Positions 47,717-55,869 of a stretch of DNA of 64,000 bases are shown here, in pieces. Position 1 is the stretch's first letter, and each line of letters begins with the position of its first letter. The notes below the pieces were generated by a model. The model was given only the letters and a program-made list of their open reading frames with translations, searched no databases and had not been told where the DNA came from. The stretch comes from Batillaria attramentaria (Eukaryota; Mollusca; Gastropoda; Batillariidae), in the NCBI GenBank assembly GCA_018292915.2, contig JACVVK020000336.1, forward strand, positions 533,501-597,500. The letters run 5' to 3'. Made by a program: the position numbers and the translations under genes.

Positions 47717-48420
47717 GGAGCCAGGGTGGCCGAATGGTAGAGCGTTGGACTTTCAATGCTTGGGCCGAGAGTTCGAATCCCGGCCGCTGGGGCCAAATAT
47801 TTGTGCTGGCCTTTTTCTCGTTGCCCCGTCTTTGATATCACCCTTATGTGGGGGAAAAGGACGTTAAACTCCTAAACACCCACGCACCCACCCTCTCTCT
47901 CTGCCTCTCTCTCTCTCTCTCTCCCTTCTTCCCCCACCCGGCCCCACCCCCAGTCACGTGGCTAATCGGTCGAGGTCGTAGAGGATCTCGTGTCATTGGT
48001 AAAACTTGGAGAGGGGAGAACCGGCAACAATAACAACAAAACAGACAAAATAAAATGAAGTTTGGAGAAACAACTTTGTAGGACGGGGCCGTTCCTCCTT
48101 GTTTCCCTACCCTCAGGTCCTGCTCCAGTGTAAACTTCCATTTTACACACATACCCTGTAGCGGCATCGCACACACAGTACATCTTGATGCCGTATCTTG
48201 TCGGCTTGCTGGGGATGTACATTCGAAATGAAAGCCTTTCTATCCATGGCACCATAGATTCGTCAACAGAGAGGTCTCTTCCTGGATAGAAGGCGGCAGC
48301 GAACCGGTCTCCTATCTGCTCCAACACTGGTCGGATCTTGTAGAGTTTGTCCTGGTTGTCAGACACAGAAAATTACTTTAGAGTACATTTATTTTTGTTG
48401 TGCTGAACACACACAATGTG

Positions 48421-48454
<34 letters not shown>

Positions 48455-49207
48455 GTGCACACGCACACAACTGATGTGCCTACACAATGTGCCACCCCCC
48501 CCCCCCCCACACACACACACACACAAATGTGCCCACATACACATGCACTGCATGAACATTCACATGTGCACTACCTGTATCTATGTAAGATTTTTTTCAG
48601 TAAATGACACGAGTATAAACAATAACATAATAATAAATATGTACTCACATGGCATCATTGTCCACCACATGGAAGAAACCAAGGATGGCCAGGAATCTGT
48701 CCCGTGTCATGCATTTGTTGAACCAAGGTGTCTGGATAGACGGATGGGCTGTGCACCGGTAACTTTTGAAATCTGGTTTCCATATGAGGCCCATGGTGAT
48801 TGAAATAGCCAGGAACACACGCATTTCCAGCCTGGTGACTGGCTTCCACAAGGCAAACATGGAGTTTGGCGCAATATCGCCAGCTTTCGAGGCGATGCAT
48901 TGTTCGGCGTACCTGTTTGTTTCACGAACGAAGAGGTCTAGCATGTCGTCGTCGAAAAACTTGGAAAAATATTCCAGTGGCCTGGCCTCTTTGTTGATAG
49001 GTATTTTGATGCCTTCCTGGGCTGAAAAAGGTGGTACAATACATGGGGCACATGGTCTTCAGTACCCCACAAAGCGTCGTTAGCGGCACGCAATGTAGCC
49101 CGTCTGTTGTTACCACGCCCCCTTCGTCCTCTGGCACCGATTCGAACTCAGATTTGGGAAGCGACCTTGATCGACACAAAGGTTGAAGATAAACGTTAGA
49201 GAATCGA

Positions 49208-49264
<57 letters not shown>

Positions 49265-51169
49265 GGATCATGGATGATACGTGTTAACGACTAGACTATT
49301 CTATCTCTGATCGATTTCAAAATACAGTTATGACCATTGTTGATGACTCGCTTTCTTTTCCAGGTGCTCCCAAGTTTCTCAACCCTCACTTTTATGAAAT
49401 CACTGTAAAATCAGGAAATGATGCAGTGGAAGAGTTCCCAGTCCGGACTCACACGAACGAGTTTTCTCACTGTGTGATCACATCTGACACCCATCACAAT
49501 GCCGGCTTTATGAAAAGGGTGGAAAAGGTCGTTAGATGCACCAGGTGAGTTTCATTCACCATTTCGGTATATATCATGTAAAGCGTTCGCGTGTATCATT
49601 CCGTGAAGATCGGATTAACATGTCTGGACTTGTCACTACAGCCCTACGAACAGTTTTTGATTAAATGTATGCCGTTTTGTAAACCTGTCACATGGTCATT
49701 AACATGTATCACAATTGTAAGTTGAGCCATAAGTGGACGTCAATCATGAAAAAGGGCCTTGAAAATAAGAGATACATCATCTTTGTAATTTACATAGGAG
49801 ATAACGGTCAGTTTGATTTTGAAGAAAAGAAATGATTATGTGAAAAAGGTATATCACCTATAATATTACTTCATGCTTGTTCGCTAATGTTTTGTTTCAG
49901 CTTTGTTAAGCTGCTCGGTACCCCACCTGACCTGGTGCTGCTTGTCAGATTGGAAAAGGTGGAGAAAGAGCTTGAGGGACAGTGGCAACTAAATCTGACA
50001 AATGAAGAGGGAACTGGCTACGTAGAGTTTTCATTGGTTGTGACAGATGGTATGTCCAGTCTATAATGTTTGATGTAAAATCTAACAACCACGTTGAAAT
50101 GAATCACTTTTTGTTTTGTTGGGTATATTTCATACTTTAAGTTTCAGATGTTATTTCTTTTGATGACATTGGCAATTTGCATTCTACAGCAATAAAGCAG
50201 ATGGATAAACATGATAAAACAGATATATATATATATCTATATATATATATATGGCATACAAAGCACACACCTCCTAGATCTAGGGAGCGCTCTCAGCTTT
50301 ACTTACTTCCCCTACTTTCAAATTGACCTGATTGAGCGCTTGTTTTCGGCTTTAGTAACGCCTGTGTTCCTTTTCTATATTAAATGTAATTACATGACAT
50401 TACACATAGGCAGTTGCTCCTTCTAAATTATTTAGTCTTTTTCCGCTGAAACCTCTTGCAGAGCTTTAGGGTAGCGACGTCTGCTAGTACTGGAGACGCA
50501 CCAGATTATTCTGGGGCAGCCTTTTAGTGCTGGTTGGACGCTGCAGCCCTAGAGGGTATCGCCGCATGCTCACCTGATGAGGGTCCCATTGACCCGAAAC
50601 CATGGTCGTGAGCGGCTAAAATCACCAATTCATATGGCCTTGGTCGTACCGACCATTTTCCTCCCGGTGGGAGGGGAATGGGGGCACTATGAATGGTGAG
50701 ATACCCTTAGATCTGTTAGACGTTTCAGCGGTAGGATGGTAGGTCCCCCCCCCCCCACCTCCCATTGTGGCTTGTAGCCAATATAGGGCAAGGCGGACTT
50801 GTCCAATGGCATACAAAGCACACACCTCCTAGATCTAGGGAGCGCTCTCAGCTTTACTTACTTCCCCTACTTTCAAATTGACCTGATTGAGCGCTTGTTT
50901 TCGGCTTTAGTAACGCCTGTGTTCCTTTTCTATATATATATATAAATTTCCATCATTATTGAAACCCACTTTATGTTACAAGTTCATGGAAGCTAAGCTT
51001 TTTTGTATGTATGTTCCAGGTAACTTGACAGTGAAAATAAGCGCCGGTATTACTGGGTGTGTGCTTGGCATTGTCATCATTACCATTGTCTGCATCCGAA
51101 AAGGTTTCTGATTTTGAAATATCTTGAACATTCGGATCCATTTCTGCAAGTTAATCTCATGAATCTGCA

Positions 51170-51217
<48 letters not shown>

Positions 51218-52866
51218 CTTTTCCGTGTGTGTTGTTGGTGGTGGTGTTACGCTGCTGAAAAGCGTCTTAAAACTCCGATAAGAAACATGAAATCTGTTGG
51301 AGAGCAGTGTTTTAGCCCCATATGTCTGGAACTGGCTGCCAACTGAACTACGTAATCTACCCACACTGTCACAGTTCAAATCACACTATAAGCCTAACCT
51401 TTCCTGTCAGCTAGGCCTTTGGCGTTTAACCCATCAGTTTTTAGTGTGTGTTTATGTGTTAGTAAGAGGCTGTGTGAGATGGGGTGTGTGTGTGTGTGTG
51501 GGGGGGGGGGGGGGATGATTGTCTGAAATCACATTTTGTGATGGTAGAGGGTGGGTGGGTGTTTGGGGGGTTTAACGTCCTTTTCCACCACATAGGGTGA
51601 TATCAAAGACGGGGCAACGATGAAAAAGCCAGCACAAATATTTGGCCCCAGCCGGGATCGAACTCACGACCCGAGCATTAGAAGTCCAACGCTCTACCAT
51701 TCGACCACCCCGGCTCCCCTTGTGATGGTAGAGAAATAAGTATTTGATGTAATGTATCGGACTACAACGCATGTATAACTCAAGTTGTCTGAAATTGTTA
51801 CAACCAGTAAAATAAAACAAACAAACATTACAAGTACGAGAAACCCTTCCACGCTGCAATGGTTGGTATTTTGTTATATTTTAAAAATGATATTAGGGAG
51901 GACAATCTCAAGACGCCGCCGACACCGACACCAGTCTCCTATAGAACTGGCCGTTATAGAGAGACGTAGTGTGGCTCTAGAGGAAGAGGGTTCTCGTCAG
52001 AGTGCACACTTCTACATGGAGGTTCCCGATTCACCTCCTCCATCTGACGAGGACGATGCTGCAGGTAATTGTACTGTTTAGTTATCAAGGGACCCGAGTT
52101 AGTCACCTTTTCCTCATTCTACACTCAGCCAAGGCTACCTCTGAGAAAAGTAATATGATATAGTTCAGACATGTGCAAAATTATGATCTTCAGTGGATAG
52201 TGGTCCAAATCCTTAACTCTTTAGCGCTGTAAGCCTTGTTTGAAAGCGAACATGGTCATTGCATGTAAAACGACCCTAATCCTTAGTTCGAGTGGTTTAT
52301 AACGGAAGAAACCACGAGGAAGCTACGGAAATATTGAAACGTCGGGAGGTTTTTCACACAAAGATGAACTAAATGTCTGCACCTCCCGTGACGTTTGAGT
52401 TCCAGATGTGTCCTAACATTTTTCCGGACGTAAAGCACTCGTATTTGACACACTGGCGAGTGGTGTCACATAAAGGTAAATAATAGTGGCACAGGGCAAA
52501 CTATATTTTCCAGAAGTCGCACCACCCCCAGTCTGTCATGGACCAGGCAATCGTCCTGCTGACTACTTGAACCCAGAACCGTCAAGTGATGAATTAGAAG
52601 GAGAAGGGACCGAGTGGAAGACTGTACCGTTCTACCAGAACACACAGATCAGAAACATTACTGCTTCAGGGACTCCAGAGGACAAGTCAACACCTGCGGC
52701 TTTAGCTAACAATGAGCCATCTACTAGCGGAGTTTCCGGTAGTCCCCAGCTCGTCGCTAGTGCTTCAGGCAACAGTAGTGGTCATAGTGACACTGCAGAC
52801 AACACAACTGAATATGTTCCGTACGATCCACGTTTGTACGAAAATACAAGCCATGAGTCTCCCTAG
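33842..52866 (+). CDS. IgSF type I receptor (gene 2), 11 known exons, 5' end missing
   Basis: Probable cell-surface recognition receptor. Eleven exons join in phase to about 735 residues. The order is a Cys-rich Ig-like module D1, Ig module D2, Ig D3 in two exons, a 12-residue link exon, a second D2-type Ig, a second two-exon D3, a transmembrane helix and a two-exon tail. The D2 modules share GNPP, C..DAGLI.C.APGASHN and LLVKC; the D3b exons share GTPPDLVL.VRL and EG.W.L...N..G.GY. Exon borders are uniformly phase 1 outside the D3 split (phase 2), which suits domain shuffling. The tail has YQNT and YENT, candidate phosphotyrosine YxN sites. AATAAA follows the stop by about 70 nt. A 12.9 kb transposon-filled intron (36483-49363) splits the ectodomain. 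The signal peptide exon was not found; ligand unknown. Confidence 0.75.
34218..34268. repeat. (TG)n microsatellite
   Basis: Starts about 30 bp after the D1 exon donor. Confidence 0.95.
34433..34723 (+). CDS. gene 2 exon, Ig module D2 (first copy)
   Basis: The acceptor GTACGTAG and the donor AAAT|GTAAGTG bound 291 nt (lead 2, remainder 1). B-strand ISCTWDRGNPP and F-strand DAGLIHCVAPG give the two Ig cysteines. An alternative phase-compatible acceptor 33 nt upstream (CTTCCAG, exon start 34400) would add 11 residues. Same length as the second copy at 36192. Confidence 0.8.
34985..35144 (+). CDS. gene 2 exon, D3 first half (first copy)
   Basis: The acceptor TTTTTTCAG and the donor TGAG|GTATCT (lead 2, remainder 2) flank a frame including FNVTGDSVNVSFAIRTHTA. 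Shares RTHT..F/I..C with 49364-49544. Confidence 0.7.
35462..35610 (+). CDS. gene 2 exon, D3 second half (first copy)
   Basis: The acceptor CGTGTCAAG and the donor GAAA|GTAAGT (lead 1, remainder 1) flank TGTPPDLVLTVRLDSVTSED and EGRWNLSVSNDAGSGY. Same length (149 nt) as 49901-50049. Confidence 0.75.
35798..35836 (+). CDS. gene 2 link micro-exon
   Basis: A 39-nt exon between the acceptor TTTGTCAG and the donor ATAG|GTATAAG. It encodes TLTVGTTETVLI and has exactly the phases (2 in, 1 out) needed to join D3 to the second D2; without it the join would create TAA only if other phases were used, so its status is supported by phase alone. Confidence 0.55.
36192..36482 (+). CDS. gene 2 exon, Ig module D2 (second copy)
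   Basis: The acceptor GTTTACAG and the donor AAAT|GTAAGG bound 291 nt. It has ILCTWDEGNPP, LLDRHGVEMEGSIYSSGQ and DAGLIRCEAPGASHN. An F2 transposon begins only 27 bp beyond the donor. Confidence 0.8.
36509..37611 (-). mobile_element. F2 Helentron-like element, compact complete copy
   Basis: The minus-sense 5' end AACAAGATGG is at 37611; the palindromic 3' end (TTTCCATAGTAATGGAAACA) is at 36509. At 1.1 kb it has one ~320 bp internal unit instead of two and a short (TG)n. It sits in the gene 2 intron. Confidence 0.75.
36721..36784. repeat. (TG)n microsatellite inside F2
   Basis: Occupies the same internal position as the CA arrays of the other F2 copies (22994, 42330, 63012), so the microsatellite is part of the element. 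Confidence 0.95.
37612..38297. other. unassigned intronic sequence with poly-C tracts
   Basis: Poly-C runs at 37713-37728 and 37791-37801 and poly-T runs near 38015-38053; no exon seen. Confidence 0.35.
38298..39366 (-). pseudogene. CR1/Jockey-like LINE, 3' end with (CAT)n tail
   Basis: Minus-sense order: IMLVTTRQKHQRHLSPLKLR, then ARLNSLYKRAVKMVL, NKCVILHKIFNETMPPYLE and FSFAGALQWNFLPSHLK, followed by a 3' UTR and a (CAT)n tail at 38298-38330. Same family as 23255-24276; 5' truncated and frameshifted. Confidence 0.8.
39367..40075. other. unassigned intronic sequence
   Basis: AT-rich; no motif, repeat or phase-compatible exon recognised. Confidence 0.35.
40076..42573 (+). mobile_element. 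F2 Helentron-like element, 5'-truncated, with nested retroelement
   Basis: Matches 21621-23241 from about 40076 (CGCGCGAGCG...) to the terminal palindrome near 42545-42573 (one arm mutated: GTTGTTTTCATTACTATGGT). Interrupted by a non-LTR insertion (40753-41697) and by an (AAT)n-tailed fragment near 41800-42040. Confidence 0.7.
40753..41697 (+). mobile_element. non-LTR element insertion with target-site duplication
   Basis: TCATTAAGAAACCC occurs on both sides (about 40739 and 41686) and the flanks rejoin into normal F2 sequence. The insert ends GCTTTAAGCCCTAAAAACTC then (ACTC)n, a retrotransposon tail. It has a frame at 40929-41225 that I do not recognise. A second copy of its 3' part is at 14085-14450. 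Confidence 0.75.
42585..42770 (-). mobile_element. tRNA-derived SINE, second family
   Basis: The reverse complement has GTAGTGTAGTGGTTAGTAC (A box) and GGGTTCGAGTCCCAGCCG (B box), with mismatched acceptor stems and an abnormal anticodon arm, so it is not a functional tRNA. Confidence 0.65.
43066..43605 (-). pseudogene. Harbinger transposase, N-terminal fragment
   Basis: The minus frame contains MAAAIAFAFYQRRQRRR, HPLEVYDDSKVYKKFRFNR and LQVLLTLRYYATGTFQ, the conserved N-terminal part of Harbinger (HARBI1-like) transposases. The DDE catalytic region is missing beyond 43066. A 50 bp F2 fragment abuts it at 43590-43630. Confidence 0.75.
45144..46410 (-). mobile_element. Rex1/CR1-like LINE, 5'-truncated, with intact 3' RT frame
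   Basis: The insertion starts inside RT motif A (DFSSAFNTVEPLVLLKRL) and reads through without stops for over 300 codons: NSGCPQGCCLSPTMFS (motif B), LLKFADDMALVG (catalytic box), VSEFKYLGTIVDNKLDF. It ends with a (TTCAA)n tail (minus-sense TTGAA). GTTCA flanks both ends, and the piggyBac frame (FSSPE/LFEDL) closes exactly when the LINE is removed. The intact frame indicates a recent insertion. Confidence 0.85.
46508..48103 (-). mobile_element. F1 Helentron-like element inside piggyBac, with SINE
   Basis: Same termini and layout as 16611-18242. The coding context fixes its ends: piggyBac reads ...AGPEGRE on one side and NHGPNVVKR on the other, across an A-run, and no clear target-site duplication is seen. 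Insertion into an A/T run without duplication is the expected behaviour of Helentron-like elements. Confidence 0.75.
47716..47885 (+). mobile_element. tRNA-derived SINE carried inside F1
   Basis: Orthologous in position to the SINE at 17839 in the other full F1 copy; A box, B box and body all present. Confidence 0.85.
49364..49544 (+). CDS. gene 2 exon, D3 first half (second copy)
   Basis: The acceptor TTTTCCAG and the donor CCAG|GTGAGT bound 181 nt (lead 2, remainder 2). Contains FYEITVKSGNDAVEEFPVRT and HTNEFSHCVIT. Its lead joins the remainder of exon 36192-36482 across the long intron. Confidence 0.75.
49901..50049 (+). CDS. gene 2 exon, D3 second half (second copy)
   Basis: The acceptor TTGTTTCAG and the donor GATG|GTATGT bound 149 nt (lead 1, remainder 1). 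Contains GTPPDLVLLVRLEKVEK, GQWQLNLTNEEGTGYVEF. Confidence 0.75.
50251..50935 (+). mobile_element. retrozyme-like / Penelope-like non-autonomous retroelement
   Basis: 130 bp direct repeats (50251-50380 and 50806-50935) read identically from ATGGCATACAAAGCACAC to CTTTTCTATAT. They give a 555 bp period, as expected for a partial tandem copy. The unique part contains a complete hammerhead ribozyme (50561-50616). Flanking AT repeats hide any target-site duplication. No reverse transcriptase is encoded. Animal retrozymes and Penelope-like elements are known to combine tandem or pseudo-LTR structure with hammerheads; membership here is inference. A fragment lies at 8604. Confidence 0.75.
50561..50616 (+). 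ncRNA. type I hammerhead self-cleaving ribozyme
   Basis: The core CTGATGA is at 50574-50580. Stem II GGGTC/GACCC with a 5-nt loop is at 50581-50595. GAAA is at 50596-50599. Cleavage triplet GTC ends at 50607. Stem I pairs CTCAC (50569-50573) with GTGAG (50608-50612), and GCCG with CGGC outside a 4-nt bulge. Stem III is minimal: ACCATGGT is self-complementary, so cleavage may need a dimeric arrangement, as described for minimal type I hammerheads in retroelements. Predicted cut is between 50607 and 50608. Confidence 0.85.
51020..51103 (+). CDS. gene 2 exon, transmembrane helix
   Basis: The acceptor TGTTCCAG and the donor AAAG|GTTTCT (weak) flank 84 nt, lead 2 and remainder 1. Encodes GITGCVLGIVIITIVCIRKG, a single helix with basic stop-transfer residues. 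Confidence 0.75.
51172..51215. repeat. (CA)n microsatellite
   Basis: Array in the intron after the transmembrane exon of gene 2. Confidence 0.95.
51289..51425 (+). pseudogene. LINE C-terminal remnant
   Basis: A frame with APYVWNWLPTELRNLPTLSQ and FKSHYKPNL is the end of a CR1/L2-type RT; the preceding VGEQCF is in another frame. Confidence 0.6.
51549..51719 (-). mobile_element. tRNA-derived SINE
   Basis: Reverse copy of the SINE family at 6111 and 17839, complete from the head (GGGGAGCCGGGGTGG) to a CACCC tail. It lies in the gene 2 intron between the transmembrane and tail exons. Confidence 0.85.
51897..52064 (+). CDS. gene 2 exon, cytoplasmic tail 1
   Basis: The acceptor GATATTAG and the donor GCAG|GTAATT (lead 2, remainder 1) flank 55 codons. 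Starts with a basic run (RTISRRRRHRHQSP), has HFYMEVP and an acidic end (SDEDDAA). Confidence 0.75.
52514..52866 (+). CDS. gene 2 exon, cytoplasmic tail 2 and stop
   Basis: The acceptor ATTTTCCAG precedes 116 codons and TAG. Ser/Thr/Pro-rich, with tyrosines in DYLNPEP, PFYQNTQ (52633), TEYVPYDP and RLYENTS (52837). No catalytic domain. Confidence 0.8.
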
Positions 52867-52932
52867 TTGTGGTCGCACTGGGTTTGTCGTTTTGGATTAC
52901 AGCGTCATTGGAGGCGGATGACTGAAAGTAAC

Positions 52933-52942
52933 AATAAATAAA
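52933..52942 (+). terminator. candidate poly(A) signal of gene 2
   Basis: Overlapping AATAAATAAA lies 67 nt after the stop codon. It also borders a reverse LINE, whose tail could have contributed it. Confidence 0.5.
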
Positions 52943-53725
52943 GGCCTGTTGAAATAAGTGGGTTTTCAGTGCAGATCTAAAAGCTGATAAAGATGGTTGT
53001 TGTCTCAACCCCATAGGCAGAGAGTTCCAGACTGTAGGGGATGGCGAACCGGAAACATCGTTCACCATAAGTTTTCAGGTTTATCTTAGGGACTTTGAGT
53101 AGCTTGTCATTAGATGAGCGGAGGGTACGGGACGGAATGTAGGTGCAGAGTGAAGCAGACAGATAAGGCGGGAGAGTATCATCGAAATGACGATAGGCTA
53201 GAACTGCCAACTTGTATTTAATGCAGAAACTGACTGGCAGCCAGTGCAGTGATTTCAAGAGCGGTGTGATGTGGTCTCGCATGCCTTTCCTCAGCACCAG
53301 ACGGGCAGCACTGTTTTGTACTCTTTGCAGGCGCGCGATCTGTTCCGCGGGAAGGCCAGCAAGAACCGAATTACAATAGTCTAGGCGGGAAGTTACGAAC
53401 GCTGTGACCAGCTTGGCGCAAGTGGTGTCTGAGAGGCAAGAACGTATGGAAGCGATACGCCTCAGTTGCAGGAAACAAGCTTGACATGTTTTTCCGATTT
53501 GTACGTGCATGGACAGTGTCTGGTCGATGGTTACGCCTAGGTATTTGACGGACTTATGGAAGGGAACCATATGACCACCAATGTCCGCGCATTCGCTGTC
53601 TACTAGCCGTAGGCGAGCAGGCGAGCCAATGAGCAGGACTTCTGTTTTATATCAGTGTTCAGTAACAGCTTGTTGCTATTTATCCAAGACAGAATGTCTC
53701 GTATGGACTTTTCAATGCCCAACTG
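52943..53725 (-). pseudogene. CR1/L2-like LINE, RT C-terminal half
   Basis: A long minus frame contains VKYLGVTIDQTLSMHVQI, TSRLDYCNSVLAGLP, LQRVQNSAARLVL, PLLKSLHWLPVSF and PPYLSASLCTYIPSRTLRSS, then a frameshift into NSLPMGLRQQPSLSAFRS. Upstream DILSWINSNKLLLN continues it to about 53725. It abuts the 3' end of gene 2. Confidence 0.85.
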
Positions 53726-53754
53726 GATGTATGTAACCCTATGTAGACGTCTTT

Positions 53755-54245
53755 GCTTAACTGTACAAATAATTATCATGCTGGTGTTTCACTCATTTTA
53801 TCAGCCTTGCTAAAAATCTGCAATGATCAAAATGGTTCCGCCAAAAACATTACAGAAAATAAGACACCCACCCCATGTGCTACGAACTTCTGGCAAAACA
53901 AATATGGTTTAACGATCAAAAAAGAACACTGGCTAGTCGCAATACATACAACTAAAGAACAAAGGCTTAGGCTCCTCCACTGGAAAATACTGCATAACAT
54001 CTGCCCAACGGCAATCCTACTGTCCAAGATGAGAGTACAAACAAATGATAAATGTGAACATTGTAATGTAACAGATTTTATGGGACACTTTTTCTGGCAT
54101 TGTGTCAAAGTAAAACCGTTATTGTCATCCGTAATAGATCACATTTAGAAACTTATAGGGGAAAACGCTATTCTGACTGAAACCGACATTTTATTTGGCA
54201 ATGTAAGAGATATTATACTTGCTCCATCGTCAACCTTTTTATTCT
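53755..54245 (+). pseudogene. L1/Tx1-like LINE, C-terminal fragment
   Basis: A frame with NKYGLTIKKEHWLVAIHTT, RLRLLHWKILHNICPTAI and a zinc ribbon (CEHCNVTDFMGHFFWHC) matches the L1/Tx1 C-terminal region. Confidence 0.7.
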
Positions 54246-54375
54246 AGTAGCAAAGTTGTCCATCAGCGAGTATAAGTATGGAACCCGTACTGATTTAAAA
54301 CACTGTTTGAAACTGAACTGAGGATTAGACACGTGATGTCACTGTTCTTCACATGATTGTAACATATGTCTCTGA

Positions 54376-54443
<68 letters not shown>

Positions 54444-54472
54444 CTGTCGGTCTATCCGTCCCTGTCTGCCCG

Positions 54473-54541
<69 letters not shown>
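54376..54541. repeat. (TA)n(TG)n ... (TC)n(AC)n compound microsatellite
   Basis: Two compound arrays separated by about 45 bp of unique sequence. Confidence 0.95.
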
Positions 54542-54542
<1 letters not shown>

Positions 54543-54794
54543 GGCTTGATTTAAAATCGGTGTAGCTGTGTGTTTTCCTTACAGAGTCTGTACATCTGAT
54601 AATAGTTGTTTAGAAAAAAAGTGTAAACATAAAATAACAATAAAAATTGAAACAATGGGAAGATGATGACGGAAGGACAAAAAAAGAAAAACCGAGCAAA
54701 CCTTCCAAAACAGTTCAGTTTGGACACTCTTACTGATCCCCCCCCCCCCCCCCCCGAAAAAAAAAAAGAAAAAAAAAACTGCAATGATTTCCCT

Positions 54795-55720
54795 TGTCCT
54801 GTGAATCATTGAATCATGGGAAGGCCTCTGTGTTGGCACAGCTTGATCTATCGGCCACATTTGACACGATTGATCATGAAATATAGATTTCGCGTCCCAT
54901 GAGCAACGTTGGTATCTGTCCTGTTCTGGTTCAGGCCCTACCTGACTGAAAGATCCCAGACTGTGTCTGTCAATGGGCGTCATTCAGTACCTGCACCCCT
55001 CCGTATCGGGGTTCCCCAGGGTTCAGTATTTGGGCCTGTACTGTTTCTCCTTTACGTTCACCCGCTGTCGCGTATCATTACTCATGGATATGCTGCTGAT
55101 GGTCAGCCGTACAAGAGTAGCAGAGTCAGTCACTGTATATCTGACGTCAAGTTGTGGATAACACACAAGTTAAAGTCAAATGATGACAATTCTCCATGCA
55201 TCAACATGTCAGTAACATTTGCCGAGCTGCTTGTCTTGAAATGCGAAGGATTCGTCATTTGCTTTCTGCTGAAGCTACCAACACTCTATTGTGTGCTTTT
55301 GTATCGTCAGAATTGGATTACTGTAATTCTTTCTGGTTGTCTGAAATATCTCAATACAAAGTGATGTTTTTCTGCTACAACTCCCTTGCTGGTACTGGCC
55401 CGGTATCTTGCCAGTTACTAACTCTATACACACCATCCAGACAGCTCAGGTCTTCCCTTGACTCACGTGTCCTTTGTATTCCAAGTGTCAGAGCAAAAAC
55501 AGATGGTCCTGTCTTAGTTTCTTTTAGTTCTTTTAGCTCTTTGTACTAGTTTAATTTCTTTCACTAATTCTTTCTCTTGTTTATAGCTATTTTAAGTTGT
55601 TTAGTCCTTTCAGCCCGGTACGCCGTGAAGCCCTAAATAACTAACTAACTAACTCAGCCCGGTACGCCGTGAAGCCCTAAATAACTAACTAACTAACTCA
55701 GCCCGGTACGCGCTTATTAG
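54795..55720 (+). pseudogene. CR1/L2-like LINE with tandem 3' tail
   Basis: Shows LAQLDLSATFDTIDHEI (motif A), IGVPQGSVFGPVLFLLYV (motif B), a mutated catalytic box (GYAADGQPY, shifted), SSELDYCNSFW, and YTPSRQLRSSLDSRVL. The 3' end GCCCTAAATAACTAACTAAC is present twice in tandem (55632-55720). Confidence 0.8.
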
Positions 55721-55869
55721 AGCTAGCTCACTGAGAAGAAGCGCTTTGTAAGAATCTATTATCATCATTATTATTGTTTCTAAGTTCTCTCCCTTAAAGC
55801 ATCACCTACGGTTCTTGCCATTTTTAGTTAGTTTGGAACGTAGCCGAGCCTTTCTTGATACTGATTGTA

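Larger units (their letters stand above)
43640..49200 (-). pseudogene. piggyBac transposase gene (PGBD4-like) split by two insertions
   Basis: Minus-sense pieces in order. At 49050-48645: VPPFSAQEGIKIPINKEARP, ETNRYAEQCIAS, FFHVVDNDA. An intron-like gap with GTGAGT follows. At 48375-48110: KLYKIRPVLEQIG, the catalytic-domain motif VDESMVPWIERLS, YIPSKPTRYGIKMYCVCDA, EVYTGAGPEG. At 46510-46411: GHVVYMDSHFSSPE. At 45138-44351: LFEDLKDRGTRAVG, KGVDQFDQNVSYYSFYRKT, then a Cys-rich C-terminal finger. An F1 element (46508-48103) and a LINE (45144-46410) separate the parts, and the N-terminal end is frameshifted. A TTAA followed by CTCTTTCAACCC at 43641 may be the 3' terminus. The gene is dead but well preserved. 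It lies in the 12.9 kb intron of gene 2. Confidence 0.85.

Noticed and set aside
50251..50935. Ordinary LTR retrotransposon or TRIM
   Set aside because: The direct repeats are only 130 bp, no primer-binding site or polypurine tract was seen, and the hammerhead points to a retrozyme or Penelope-like origin.
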